Assembly: GCA_947164865.1 (NCBI GenBank) | Contig: CAMUYA010000008.1 | Span: forward strand, 1 to 64,000 | Direction: 5' to 3' | DNA length: 64,000 nucleotides | Source: an uncultured Lachnospiraceae bacterium | GTDB lineage: Bacteria > Bacillota > Clostridia > Lachnospirales > Lachnospiraceae | Shown here: piece by piece, positions 1 through 8,749 of the stretch | How positions within the stretch are numbered: the stretch's first letter is position 1 | Layout: every line of letters starts with the position of its first letter | The notes under the pieces: model-generated | Told to the model about the DNA's origin: nothing | Seen by the model: the letters and a program-made list of their open reading frames with translations, nothing else | Database searches by the model: none | Position numbers and translations under genes: made by a program

Positions 1-57
1 TATTAACGACCTGCACCCTTTCCAGGGGTGTCTCTTCAACCACTTGAGTACTTCTCC
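1..57 (-). tRNA. tRNA-Ser(GGA), partial at window edge
   Basis: The reverse complement begins with a serine-type acceptor arm and D arm, then an anticodon stem CACCC/GGGTG around the loop CTGGAAA, so the anticodon is GGA. The sequence runs off the left edge inside the long variable arm, so the 3' half is not visible. A second tRNA-Ser lies 61 bases upstream in the same orientation and the two are probably cotranscribed. Confidence 0.88.
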
Positions 58-118
58 AAATGCTTGACTTGCGTTACCGATATGCAATTTCCGAATCCAC
101 ACTTCCGCAGGATTCCAG

Positions 119-204
119 CGGAGAGAGTGGGATTCGAACCCACGCGCCCTTTCGGACAAACGGTTTTCAAGACCGCCTCGTTATGACCGCTTCGATACCT
201 CTCC
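119..204 (-). tRNA. tRNA-Ser(TGA)
   Basis: The acceptor stem GGAGAGG/TCTCTCC closes with one G-T wobble and the discriminator is G. The anticodon loop CTTGAAA gives anticodon TGA. A long class II variable arm is present, and the T arm has the stem GTGGG/CCCAC with a TTCGAAT loop. The gene is 86 nt and does not encode the 3' CCA. It is transcribed with the partial tRNA-Ser(GGA) that follows it. Confidence 0.95.
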
Positions 205-247
205 ATTGCCGATATACAGTTGCCACTCATCACAAGCGGCGTTTAAT

Positions 248-276
248 ATAATAACAATCAAACAGGCAAAAGTCAA
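248..276 (-). promoter_or_regulatory. Sigma-A promoter of the tRNA-Ser pair
   Basis: On the minus strand TTGACT and TATTAT are separated by exactly 17 bases. They stand about 45 bases upstream of the tRNA-Ser(TGA) 5' end, a good fit for a vegetative promoter driving both tRNA genes. Confidence 0.7.
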
Positions 277-306
277 CACCTTTTTAAATTATTCCGGGCA
301 TACATT

Positions 307-945
307 TTATCGCAGCTCAGACATAACGAGTCCCCAGTTGTTCCAGAACCACATTGTTTCCTTCCCTCCGGGTTCCGTAATATGAAGAAACTCTTTTTCG
401 TCAAGCCATATATCTTTGGCTTTTATGCCCAGTCTTGAGGATACCCATATAGGATCCACCCTGTCCTCGCGCAGCGTGTCATAATCATAAATGCCTATAT
501 GCTGAGACCAGTTTTTTTCATCTTTTACGATCCAGAATGGCTTTGAATCCCCAAAGCTTCCGATTCTCCAGAACAGGATAACTATCTCGTCCTCCTCGTC
601 ATGATCTATATCATCGATAAAGTATTCCGAGACTTTCCAGCCCTCCTTGCTTTCCCACAGCAGTTCTCCCGATTCATCAAACACCGAAAAATGCCTGTTT
701 TTCAGAACTATACCGGCAGTTTCCACGACTACTTCTCTGTCAGGGTTTTCAAATTTTCCCGGAATATCCGTAAATACATGGTTTTCCGCCTTTTTGTTCC
801 ATTTTATCCAGCCCGGGAGAAATGCTCCCCTTTTCCATAGGAAATACAGTAAAAAAGCGCAGACCAAAACGGCTACTGTGATGCACAGTAGCCGTTTTAT
901 CACATGTATTGTCTTTGAAGATCCGTCAGTCTTCCCCATATCCAT
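307..945 (-). CDS. Membrane-anchored protein of unknown function with an acidic beta-rich domain
   Basis: About 212 residues from the ATG at 945 (a second ATG lies at 939). A short charged N-terminus is followed by one membrane segment (about residues 18-36, VLVCAFLLYFLW-like), which suggests a signal anchor with the rest outside the cell. The soluble part has an IDDIDHDEEDEI stretch resembling calcium-binding FG-GAP/VCBS loops and is rich in Trp and aromatic residues. I do not recognise a specific family. The start overlaps the 3' end of the DUF3160 gene by about 20 bases in another frame, so the two are likely translationally coupled. The reading frame extends further upstream to 1014, but that part is wholly inside the DUF3160 gene and was not used. 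Confidence 0.72.
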   Translation of the reverse strand: MDMGKTDGSSKTIHVIKRLLCITVAVLVCAFLLYFLWKRGAFLPGWIKWNKKAENHVFTDIPGKFENPDREVVVETAGIVLKNRHFSVFDESGELLWESKEGWKVSEYFIDDIDHDEEDEIVILFWRIGSFGDSKPFWIVKDEKNWSQHIGIYDYDTLREDRVDPIWVSSRLGIKAKDIWLDEKEFLHITEPGGKETMWFWNNWGLVMSELR

Positions 946-3502
946 ATCTGTATGATTTTGTCCAATCCTCCTGCGGCGGAACTCCTTCACGCATGTAATT
1001 GTAGTTGCCATCATCCATCATTTCCATGCCGAGAAGCTGTCTCCACTGTGTATCTGTCATCCTGTCACTAAGAGGCTGCTCAAACTGATAGAACGAATAT
1101 ACGCTTCCGAATGCAAGCTTCTTTACTCCGTCTACTTCCACTATAACAGCTATCGTGTTCACATATCCCGTAGCCAGTTCCAGACATGATCCGTTAGGAT
1201 CCGTGGCAACGTCCGCTATGAGTGCGGAAGGAAATTCCCTCGAGGTAAAGTATTCATTTTCAGCTTCATTCTTGTGCACTTCCTGCCAGAAATGCTCAAG
1301 CTGGCCACCGTAGGTTCTTATAAATTCAAATTCTTCTTCGGTTGGGAGCTCATCGGTGAGTTCTTTTTCCGCTATTATCTGAAGCTTTTTAACTATCTCT
1401 GACATAAGCTCGAGATTCTGCTTATCCTCGGAACTCAGCACACCGTAATAATCCAACCCTTCACTTGTAGCATTCACAAGGTTGTACAGGCGGGCATAGA
1501 CCTCGGGTTCGGGCTCAACATATCCTCTGTCATCTCTGAGGGGGAGCTCTCCGCCGCCCATCTCAGCCATCATCTGCTTGGCGTAGAGAATGGTATCATG
1601 CTTTAATTCGGTATAACTTCCCAGGAATGTTGTAAGATTCTTTTTATTCCATTCCTCAGACTGCATAAACGCAGGATAGCCATCTCCCTTTTCCTCGAGA
1701 ATAGGACGAAGGGTGTTTATCCAGCCGGAATACAGGCTGTTATTCCACAGTGAATCTGTGGAAGTATCTACCATCCGGCGCAGTTCTTCCATATTTTCTG
1801 TATACTTGGCATAGTCTGTTTCCCCTTTATCCTCAAGGATAGCCAGTGCAGTATCTGACCCAAGCGCTGCCGGGACATCAAGCGCATTTGGCAGATATCT
1901 GCACTGCCCCTGCGAGTCGGCATCAGTTTTGTCATAACAGAGATTTGCGAATATCGCTTCGTCTATTGAAAATCTCTGTCCCATAAATCTGAAACCTGTT
2001 ATCTTGGCTTCTTTCTCATCTTCGCTATCACTTGCCATCACTACCACTGAATTTATACGGGGTGCAGGCAGCATGCCTACCAGCTTATGGAATGCCTTCC
2101 AGTTCTTTTCATCTCCGGGAAGATCTGATACCGTTACATTTTCACCATATGTGGCATCTATTATCGGTCTGAATTCATAATATCCGCAGTCATCGGAGGA
2201 TCCGGCAAAGAATGAGGTGACAGTGTAAACTCTCTCCCACTCCGCCAGCACGTCAGCGTCCATAGCCATTGTCATAAGGAATGCCGATCTGTTCTGATCC
2301 TCATCCTTACTTGCAAAATTGCGCCTTCCGTACCACATCATCGCCTTAAAATACTTGCTCAGTTCCTCGTCGGTATCGTAATACCCTCTGGGCTTGTACT
2401 GGGAATAATCCTCCATGTAATCGGGATTGTTAAACAGCGGTGATACCTCTATCCTATCGGCAGCCTCAATAAGCGAAAGCTCTGCCTGTACAGCATCCGC
2501 CACATCGGCAGGTATATTTGCACCGGGATTAAGAAGTACATCTCCCACCGTAAAGAATGCAAGATTCGTCCACGCTGCTTTTTCCCACTCGGTACCCTTG
2601 AGGGCATTATACTGTTCCTCGGACTTTGCTTTCATAAGGCTTCCGAGATCGGACACCTCTGCTATCAGTTCGTTCTTTTCCGTATTTTTCATAAGATATG
2701 CAAAATACAGATGATATGTATGCATTATTGAATCAACGGTAACAAAGTTGGCGGTCAGATCATAACGATTTTCTTCATAAATAGGGAAGAACTCTTCATT
2801 ATACCCGTCCATAACAAGGAATTGATTCTCGGCGAGCATTTGCTTAGCCCTGTCGTTATAGTACTCGATCAAGTCGGCATTATCGATGTCACTGAAATCG
2901 GCTTCAAACGAGAACAGGCGGGAAGCCGGAATAACCGCGGCGTGGTCCGAGGCAATATTATCATTAAGGATAGAAGGTCTGGAAAGATATTCTATTCCTT
3001 TGGAGGATATTTCATTTACGTAAGCGTCAACTTCTTCTTCACTTACCTGCGCCGTCTGCTGTGTGTCATCAATCGCAGGAAGCTCGGAAACCGCAGGCTC
3101 GGCATCGGTGTCAGCCTCATCACTCTCATACACGCCGATGATATCCTCTACAGCATCTGCGGCATGCTCGATCTTGGGCTTTACTACCAGAAAGAACACT
3201 GCAATCGCAACCGCTGCAATGATAAGCAGTAAACCGGTAACCGCTGCCGCGATGATGATCGCAATCTTTGCGCCCTTGGGCAGACCTTTTTTAGGCGCAG
3301 CGGGTTCATTGGTGGGCTGAGTTGCAGTGGGCTGAGCCTGCATATCAGGCACATTTACGCTGACAGTCGGCTGAACCTGAGTTTCCGGCTGTGCTATCTG
3401 CATAGCCGGCTCTGCCGGTGCTATAGGTTTAACTTTTGCTCCGCAGCTTGTGCAGAACGATGCACCTTCCTTTATCTGTTTTCCGCATTTAGTACAGAAC
3501 AT
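926..3502 (-). CDS. Zinc-ribbon, single-pass membrane protein with a large DUF3160 domain
   Basis: 858 residues, starting at an ATG preceded by GGAGGG. Cysteines C3, C6, C17 and C20 form an N-terminal zinc ribbon. A Pro/Gln/Thr-rich linker follows, then one membrane helix (about residues 77-108), then roughly 700 residues that look extracellular and match the DUF3160 family as I recall it (a stretch of YDLTANFVTVDSIMHTYHLY type). The function of DUF3160 is unknown. The probable topology is a zinc ribbon in the cytoplasm and DUF3160 outside. The same zinc-ribbon-plus-membrane plan recurs in the unrelated operon at 34-37 kb. The family call is from memory of conserved motifs. Confidence 0.82.
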   Translation of the reverse strand: MFCTKCGKQIKEGASFCTSCGAKVKPIAPAEPAMQIAQPETQVQPTVSVNVPDMQAQPTATQPTNEPAAPKKGLPKGAKIAIIIAAAVTGLLLIIAAVAIAVFFLVVKPKIEHAADAVEDIIGVYESDEADTDAEPAVSELPAIDDTQQTAQVSEEEVDAYVNEISSKGIEYLSRPSILNDNIASDHAAVIPASRLFSFEADFSDIDNADLIEYYNDRAKQMLAENQFLVMDGYNEEFFPIYEENRYDLTANFVTVDSIMHTYHLYFAYLMKNTEKNELIAEVSDLGSLMKAKSEEQYNALKGTEWEKAAWTNLAFFTVGDVLLNPGANIPADVADAVQAELSLIEAADRIEVSPLFNNPDYMEDYSQYKPRGYYDTDEELSKYFKAMMWYGRRNFASKDEDQNRSAFLMTMAMDADVLAEWERVYTVTSFFAGSSDDCGYYEFRPIIDATYGENVTVSDLPGDEKNWKAFHKLVGMLPAPRINSVVVMASDSEDEKEAKITGFRFMGQRFSIDEAIFANLCYDKTDADSQGQCRYLPNALDVPAALGSDTALAILEDKGETDYAKYTENMEELRRMVDTSTDSLWNNSLYSGWINTLRPILEEKGDGYPAFMQSEEWNKKNLTTFLGSYTELKHDTILYAKQMMAEMGGGELPLRDDRGYVEPEPEVYARLYNLVNATSEGLDYYGVLSSEDKQNLELMSEIVKKLQIIAEKELTDELPTEEEFEFIRTYGGQLEHFWQEVHKNEAENEYFTSREFPSALIADVATDPNGSCLELATGYVNTIAVIVEVDGVKKLAFGSVYSFYQFEQPLSDRMTDTQWRQLLGMEMMDDGNYNYMREGVPPQEDWTKSYRYGYGED

Positions 3503-3720
3503 ATTAATCCCTCCATAAACCGGATAGGCTTGTACCGATCACAAGCATATAAACCGGCTGTAAAATGATTAACTCCTAAATCTGTGTTCTTTAAATATAC
3601 CATATCTAACCACTGTTGAGAAGTAATAAAGCATACCTCATGCGATATGCTCGCGCGAGTCGCATCCATGCAGAGCGTTTTTTACCTTATGGGAAAATTA
3701 AAAGAACTTTCCTGCAAGAT

Positions 3721-3750
3721 AAAAAAGCCATCTCCAAAAAGGAAATGGCT
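3721..3750 (-). terminator. Rho-independent terminator of the GPx-CDF operon
   Basis: On the minus strand the stem AGCCATTTCC/GGAGATGGCT has a TTTTT loop and is followed directly by a run of six T. It sits 28 bases past the stop codon of the CDF transporter. Confidence 0.85.
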
Positions 3751-3777
3751 TAACATGTATATTTTCTGTTATTTCTT

Positions 3778-4902
3778 TTAATCTACTTCGCTCAGATCCA
3801 GATCCATCGCAGCCTGGATTGAATAATCCGGGAATTCTTTCTGGACCTTTGCGACTGCAGCCTCGTATACGGCCTCTCTGTCCTTGGGATCAAAGCTTAC
3901 TACGATATCAAAACGCATGGTTTTTTCTTCAGGATCTATATTAAATCCGTGCATCTGAAGCACATTGGGATCCTCGGTGACAAGGCGTGACACCGTTTCT
4001 CTTGCCTGAATGGCTTCCACATCCTTGGTATTATGAGAATACAAGCCTATTGCGGTAAGAACCACGTTATGCTCCTCATATACCTTTATCTGCACCCGTC
4101 TTATCAGCTTATCCAGCTCGTCCGCCGAAAGAGTATCGGGAATCTCAATATGAACCGACCCGTTATGAGAATCGGGGCCATAGTTGTGCAGTACCAGATC
4201 GTATGCCCCACTAATCTCGGGGAAACTCCTGATGGTAGCCTTTATATCTCTTGCCAGCTGCGGGTCGACCCTCTCACCCAGGATCTTCGAAACGGTCTCC
4301 TTAAGCATATCAAATCCCGATTTGATGATCAGTATGGAGATAATAGCACCCAGCCATGCCTCAAGAGAGATATGGAATATAAGAAACACAGCGGCTGCAG
4401 CCAGTGTCGAAGCTGATATGATAGAGTCCATCAGCGCATCCGTTCCGGAATTGACAAGGGAATCGGAATTGACCTTCTTTCCCGTGCGCTTTACAAACAG
4501 ACCAAGCACTATCTTTACAACAACCGCCACTGCGACAATGATCAGTGATACAACCGAGTAATCGGCTTTCTCCGGATGGATGATCTTCTTAATGGATTCA
4601 ACCAGAGCCGTCGCGCCTGCATACAGGACGATCATCGAGATGAGCATAGCACTCAGATACTCTATTCTGCCGTATCCGAAAGGATGCTTTTTGTCAGGCC
4701 TCTTTCCCGCGAGAAATGTTCCAACAATAGTAATGACCGAGCTGCCTGCATCGGATATATTGTTTACGGCATCCATCACAATAGCGATGGAATTGACCGT
4801 AAGCCCTATAACCGCCTTAAATCCCGCGAGAAAAACATTGGCCACTATCCCGATGATACTTGTCCTTATTATCGTTTTATCACGATCACTCTGCACTTTC
4901 AT
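3778..4902 (-). CDS. Cation diffusion facilitator family metal exporter, Mn-type site
   Basis: 374 residues with about six membrane helices (residues 10-215) and a C-terminal cytoplasmic domain of alternating beta strands and helices, the usual CDF layout and length. Known CDF landmarks are visible: an intracellular KKHPFGYGR loop after TM2, and paired metal ligands in TM2 (N47-x3-D51) and TM5 (D154-x3-D158). Zinc CDFs usually carry HxxxD in these places. The N/D-D-D set here is what I recall for manganese exporters of the MntE type, so Mn2+ efflux is the best guess but not proved. The start lies 5 bases beyond the GPx stop codon, so the two form an operon linking metal efflux to peroxide defence. 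Confidence 0.9.
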   Translation of the reverse strand: MKVQSDRDKTIIRTSIIGIVANVFLAGFKAVIGLTVNSIAIVMDAVNNISDAGSSVITIVGTFLAGKRPDKKHPFGYGRIEYLSAMLISMIVLYAGATALVESIKKIIHPEKADYSVVSLIIVAVAVVVKIVLGLFVKRTGKKVNSDSLVNSGTDALMDSIISASTLAAAAVFLIFHISLEAWLGAIISILIIKSGFDMLKETVSKILGERVDPQLARDIKATIRSFPEISGAYDLVLHNYGPDSHNGSVHIEIPDTLSADELDKLIRRVQIKVYEEHNVVLTAIGLYSHNTKDVEAIQARETVSRLVTEDPNVLQMHGFNIDPEEKTMRFDIVVSFDPKDREAVYEAAVAKVQKEFPDYSIQAAMDLDLSEVD

Positions 4903-4906
4903 TTTA

Positions 4907-5455
4907 TTATCCTAAAAGCTCTTCTACAGCCTTTCTTACCTCTCCCATATCTGTTGTGGGCTCAAATCTGGCTACAACATTTCCCTCTCTGTCGATCAGG
5001 AACTTGGTGAAATTCCACTTGATGTACGCCTTATCACCAAACTTTTTGTTGTTGGCATTGGTGAACTTGTTAAGTGCGGCATTCTTAAGACCCTTTCCAA
5101 ATCCTTCAAATTCCTTCTGTGTAGCAAGGTACACGAAAAGTGGATCTGCATCGTCGCCGTTTACGTCGATCTTGGCAAACTGAGGAAATTCTGTTCCGAA
5201 CTTCATGGTGCAGAACTCGTGAATCTCATCGGCATCGCCGGGTGCCTGGTTTGCAAACTGATTGCAGGGGAAATCAAGGATTTCGAATCCCTTGTCCCTG
5301 AGATCCTTGTACATAGCCTCAAGGGGCTCATAATGCGGTGTGAAGCCGCATCCCGTCGCTGTATTGACTATGAGGAGAACCTTTCCCGCGTAATCGCTGA
5401 GACTAACCTCATTGCCTGTTCTGTCTGTAACCTTAAAATCGTAAACTGTAGCCAT
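4907..5455 (-). CDS. Glutathione peroxidase family thiol peroxidase (Cys type)
   Basis: 182 residues, full length for the family, with a thioredoxin-like fold. The active-site region NTATGCGFTP carries the peroxidatic Cys36, the CNQF motif gives Gln66, and KWNFTKFL gives the Trp-Asn pair, so the catalytic tetrad is complete. It is the cysteine rather than the selenocysteine form. In Firmicutes such enzymes usually draw electrons from thioredoxin, and the name does not imply use of glutathione. The start is set by AAGGAGG 8 bases upstream. It is first in an operon with the CDF exporter and is driven by the promoter at 5542-5570. Confidence 0.95.
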   Translation of the reverse strand: MATVYDFKVTDRTGNEVSLSDYAGKVLLIVNTATGCGFTPHYEPLEAMYKDLRDKGFEILDFPCNQFANQAPGDADEIHEFCTMKFGTEFPQFAKIDVNGDDADPLFVYLATQKEFEGFGKGLKNAALNKFTNANNKKFGDKAYIKWNFTKFLIDREGNVVARFEPTTDMGEVRKAVEELLG

Positions 5456-5541
5456 TTTTTGTCCTCCTTAAATAATAACTTATCGGTTTAACTGTTGCAA
5501 GAATTGCTTTTATCTTGTGCGCAATATAATTTTGTAAAATC

Positions 5542-5570
5542 AATATAGCAAATCCCCTGCAGTATGTCAA
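5542..5570 (-). promoter_or_regulatory. Sigma-A promoter of the GPx-CDF operon
   Basis: The minus strand has TTGACA, 17 bases, TATATT: a consensus -35 and a near-consensus -10. It leaves an 80-base leader to the GPx start. It is back to back with the promoter of the yitT-type gene only 43 bases away, so one regulator could serve both. Confidence 0.82.
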
Positions 5571-5613
5571 CAGGTTTTTCAAATATTTTTAAAAATCGGA
5601 CGTTCTCTCTTTG

Positions 5614-5642
5614 TTGTGCGCTTCATCTACGTGTGTTATAAT
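5614..5642 (+). promoter_or_regulatory. Promoter of the YitT-family gene
   Basis: The plus strand has TTGTGC, 17 bases, and a perfect TATAAT at 5637-5642, about 50 bases before the start codon. The -35 is weak, so a regulator may assist. Confidence 0.6.
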
Positions 5643-5694
5643 GAAATCCGCCTTTTTAAGACCTGGAAAACTGTAAGCGGGGGATTTAAGGAAC

Positions 5695-6597
5695 ATGAAA
5701 AACAGAATTAAAAAAATCATATTGGATATCCTGTGCGATATCATAGGAAGCATCCTCTACGCCATGGGCATTCACTGCTTTGCAAAAATGGCAAACTTCG
5801 CCACCGGTGGGGTATCGGGTCTCGCCCTCATCATGAACCATATGTGGAATCTGCCTGTGGGAGTGATGACCATAGCAATGAACATTCCTCTGGTGATCGT
5901 AAGCTGGAAGATAGTAGGAAAGAAATATATATTTAAAACAGCCAAGACCATGGTATTTACCATGATATTCCTGGATGTGATCTTCCCTCTCATCCCCATG
6001 TACAGCGGAAACAGACTTATGGCAGCCGTTTATTCCGGGCTTTGCATGGGAGCCGGAATGGCATTCTTCTATATGCGGGGAAGCAGTTCGGGCGGATCTG
6101 ATTTTATATCGATGATCGTAAAGGTCCGTCATCCCTTTATTTCCCTGGGAATAGTTACAGCCGCGACGGATTTTCTTGTCATCATGCTCGGCTGGCCCGT
6201 ATTTAAAGATGTGGATTCCGTTCTCTACGGAATAATCAACTCGTTTGCCGCGTCCATTGTTATCGACCGCATTCTGTACGGTATCGGTGCCGGTAAAATG
6301 GTGCTCATCATCACCACCAAAACAGACGAACTTATCGAGAGGATCAGCGATATGACCGACCGGGGCTCCACGATCATAAAGGCTATCGGGAGCTATACCA
6401 GAGAGAACAAGGATATTATCCTCTGTGCCTGCTCCAAATCGCAGACATATACTATTACAAGCCTTGCCCACGAGGTTGACAACGGCGCCTTCGTGATGGT
6501 AACAGAAACCAGCGAGGTATTCGGAGAAGGCTTTAAAGAGTATAAAAAAGAATATAAAAAAGATTACAAGAATCTTACTAAGAAAGAGGGCGATTAA
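5695..6597 (+). CDS. YitT family membrane protein with C-terminal DUF2179 domain
   Basis: 300 residues. Five to six membrane helices occupy residues 1-205, containing the conserved FATGGVSGLALIMN and SSSGGSDFISMIVKVR stretches typical of YitT. A cytoplasmic DUF2179 domain follows at about 210-285, with the usual GSTIIKAIGSYTRENKDIILC pattern. The last 20 residues are a Lys/Tyr tail of repeating EYKK units. The transported substrate of this family is not established. It stands alone and diverges from the GPx operon. Its stop codon lies in the loop of its own terminator hairpin. Confidence 0.93.
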   Translation: MKNRIKKIILDILCDIIGSILYAMGIHCFAKMANFATGGVSGLALIMNHMWNLPVGVMTIAMNIPLVIVSWKIVGKKYIFKTAKTMVFTMIFLDVIFPLIPMYSGNRLMAAVYSGLCMGAGMAFFYMRGSSSGGSDFISMIVKVRHPFISLGIVTAATDFLVIMLGWPVFKDVDSVLYGIINSFAASIVIDRILYGIGAGKMVLIITTKTDELIERISDMTDRGSTIIKAIGSYTRENKDIILCACSKSQTYTITSLAHEVDNGAFVMVTETSEVFGEGFKEYKKEYKKDYKNLTKKEGD

Positions 6598-6612
6598 TCT
6601 CGCCCTCTTCTA
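6586..6612 (+). terminator. Terminator hairpin overlapping the end of the YitT gene
   Basis: An eight-base perfect stem GAGGGCGA/TCGCCCTC with loop TTAATC is followed by TTCTATT. The TAA stop codon is inside the loop. The T tract is short, so termination may be partial. Confidence 0.6.
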
Positions 6613-6664
6613 TTAATCTGCCGGATCACTTTCGGCACCGGACTGTTTTGCCGTCATAGACAGG

Positions 6665-8170
6665 TTATTCTTCTATGCTCTCGCTTACTGCCTCTGCTAC
6701 AGCTTTCTTTGCTTCGTCTTTGCCAAGTCCGCTCACGTTAACATTGTGGTTAACCTTAGCGTCATAGGTCTGAGCCTTCATCACTTCGGTAAGATCGAAA
6801 CCTGTGGTCTCCCTCACCGACTCGATAACCTTAGCGAGCACTGCGGGGGTATATCCACCCACTGAGGTAACTCCGCCTTCACCCGAACCGGAATCGATAA
6901 CGGTAACTTTGTCGATAGCGGAAATGGGTTCTGCGATAGCCTTTGCGATCTCGGGAAGCTGTTTGATGATCATTTCGGTGATGGCTGCATTGTTGTACTT
7001 TGCATAAGCTTCTGCCTTCTTTTCCATAGCCTGAGCTTCGGCAATACCCTTTGCTTCGATTGCTTCTGCCTCTGCACGTCCAACGGCTGCTATACCTTCC
7101 GCTTCTTTCTGCTTTGCATATATTGCAGCGTCTGCCTGAGCCTTTACAGCCTCGGCTTTCTTTTCCTGCTCATACTTAGCAGCATCTGCTTCACGCTGTC
7201 TCTCGATAAGATTTGCCTCTGCTTCCTGCTGACGGCGATACTTCTCTGCTTCTGCTTTCTTTCTGATCTCTGCGGTGAGCGCCTGCTCAGCAACCTGTGC
7301 TTCCTTTGCCTTGAGCTCTACTTCGCGCTCCTGACGTGCGATGTCGGCATTGGTACGGGTTACTTCGATAGTCTTTCTCTGCTCTTCCTGCTGGATCTCA
7401 TATGCTGCGTCGGCTGCTGCCTTCTTGGTATCGGAAGCCTGTTTGAGTTCTGCCTTCTGGATTGCCAGATCATTCTGTTTCTTGGCGATCTCAGTCTGTG
7501 AAAGAACCTGAGCATCATTGGCATCCTTGTCTGCCTTAGCCTGTGCAACCTTGATATCTCTCTCGGATTCTGCTCTCGAGATGGCTGCTGCCTTCTGGAT
7601 ACGAACAACGTTGTCTACACCGAGGTTCTCAATAACATGATTGTTATCCGTGAAGTTCTGTACATTGAAGGATGTGATCACAAGTCCCATGGCTGCGAGA
7701 TCGGGATCTGCATTCTCTTTAACAAGAAGTGCAAATTTCTGACGGTCGGAAACCATTTCCTCGAGTCTCATCTTACCTACGATCTCACGCACGTTACCTT
7801 CGAGCACTTCTCTTGCAACCGCTGCGATATACTCGGGTTTCTTGTTCAGGAAGTTCTTTGCTGCCAGCTTGATAAGATCCGGTGTATGACCAACCTGTAC
7901 GTTAACCGTTGCATCTACATTGATGTTGATATAGTCCGCTGTAGGTACCGCACTGGATGTTTTAACATCTATCGGGATCAGCTGGAGTTTTAAAACATCC
8001 TTTTTCTCAAGAAAAGGTACTTTCACTCCGCTTCGTCCGATAAGGATCCTGGGCTGCTTGTGAAGACCTGTGATGATGAAGGCCTCATCCGTTGATGCTT
8101 TTACATAGCCTGCAAGCATGATAATCAGGACTATGAGCACTGCAATTCCGATCAATACATATTTAAACAT
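6665..8170 (-). CDS. Flotillin-like membrane scaffold protein (FloT/YuaG type)
   Basis: 501 residues from the ATG at 8170, which has GGAGG 9 bases upstream; the reading frame runs further upstream without a ribosome site. One N-terminal membrane helix (about residues 3-22) leads into an SPFH/band 7 domain (about 25-200), then a long Ala/Glu/Lys/Gln-rich coiled coil (about 200-410) with the repeated EA-rich heptads of flotillins, and a C-terminal flotillin domain. Flotillins organise ordered lipid microdomains and affect secretion and signalling. The usual upstream NfeD partner was not seen here. It is separated from the Tad locus by 123 bases, so a functional link is not shown. Confidence 0.93.
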   Translation of the reverse strand: MFKYVLIGIAVLIVLIIMLAGYVKASTDEAFIITGLHKQPRILIGRSGVKVPFLEKKDVLKLQLIPIDVKTSSAVPTADYININVDATVNVQVGHTPDLIKLAAKNFLNKKPEYIAAVAREVLEGNVREIVGKMRLEEMVSDRQKFALLVKENADPDLAAMGLVITSFNVQNFTDNNHVIENLGVDNVVRIQKAAAISRAESERDIKVAQAKADKDANDAQVLSQTEIAKKQNDLAIQKAELKQASDTKKAAADAAYEIQQEEQRKTIEVTRTNADIARQEREVELKAKEAQVAEQALTAEIRKKAEAEKYRRQQEAEANLIERQREADAAKYEQEKKAEAVKAQADAAIYAKQKEAEGIAAVGRAEAEAIEAKGIAEAQAMEKKAEAYAKYNNAAITEMIIKQLPEIAKAIAEPISAIDKVTVIDSGSGEGGVTSVGGYTPAVLAKVIESVRETTGFDLTEVMKAQTYDAKVNHNVNVSGLGKDEAKKAVAEAVSESIEE

Positions 8171-8293
8171 TTTGTCCTCCTTTTCCCGGCGAACCACTCG
8201 TTCGCTTCGTGTTGAGAATACTATACCAATCTCCCACAGATAAATATATCTCAAAAAGAGCAAATTGACTATGCTTAATCCGCAAAATATGTA

Positions 8294-8749
8294 TCATCGG
8301 AGAAAAACAGCCGAAGTCACCCAGGCTCCGACAGTTATGTATGGCACCATAGCAACAGGTTTCAGCAGCTTCCCGCGTTTGTCGGTGTTTTTCTTTATCA
8401 TCTGGACTGCGGAAAGCATGATAAAAGTCACCGAAAGGTGAAAAACATATACATCTATGGTCCTTCCAAACCCTGCAAAATAAAATGCGCAGGATGTAAA
8501 AGCATGACTGTCCGCCCTTCCGTAAACCTTTCCCATGGCAAATTCCTGCACGATAACATATAACAATAATCCGGGCAGATCAAGCAGCATCAGGCTTCTT
8601 TCTGTAATGATAAAAAATGCGGAGGCAGTTATGCATACGATCCAGACAAGATCGTATACTTTTTTCTCCTTAAGATCCATCACAGAGGCTATGACCATCA
8701 TCAGATTGATCAGCGCAAAAAAAACAGCAGCAACTCTCATCTGAGGCAT
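8294..8749 (-). CDS. Prepilin peptidase, CpaA/TadV-like A24 family
   Basis: 151 residues, nearly all membrane (about five helices), the short form without the methylase domain, as in Tad systems. The two aspartates expected of A24 peptidases are present: one in SVMDLKEKKVYD near residue 24, the other in the YGRAD motif near residue 78. The usual GxGD is GRAD here. It would cleave the Flp-like pilins encoded upstream. The start overlaps the stop of the InlB-repeat gene by 13 bases, so it is the last gene of the Tad operon. Confidence 0.85.
   Translation of the reverse strand: MPQMRVAAVFFALINLMMVIASVMDLKEKKVYDLVWIVCITASAFFIITERSLMLLDLPGLLLYVIVQEFAMGKVYGRADSHAFTSCAFYFAGFGRTIDVYVFHLSVTFIMLSAVQMIKKNTDKRGKLLKPVAMVPYITVGAWVTSAVFLR

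Noticed and set aside
3472..3669. Short open reading frame of 65 codons on the minus strand upstream of the DUF3160 gene
   Set aside because: No ribosome site at its ATG and it overlaps the start of the DUF3160 gene. The translation shows no domain or composition of a real protein.
5686..6471. Long 261-codon frame antisense to the YitT gene
   Set aside because: It is a shadow of the real gene on the opposite strand, rich in His/Gly/Arg with no ribosome site. The YitT frame has clear membrane segments and family motifs.
8171..8263. N-terminal extension of the flotillin frame (31 codons)
   Set aside because: The inner ATG at 8170 has a perfect Shine-Dalgarno and begins the standard flotillin N-terminus, while the outer one has none.
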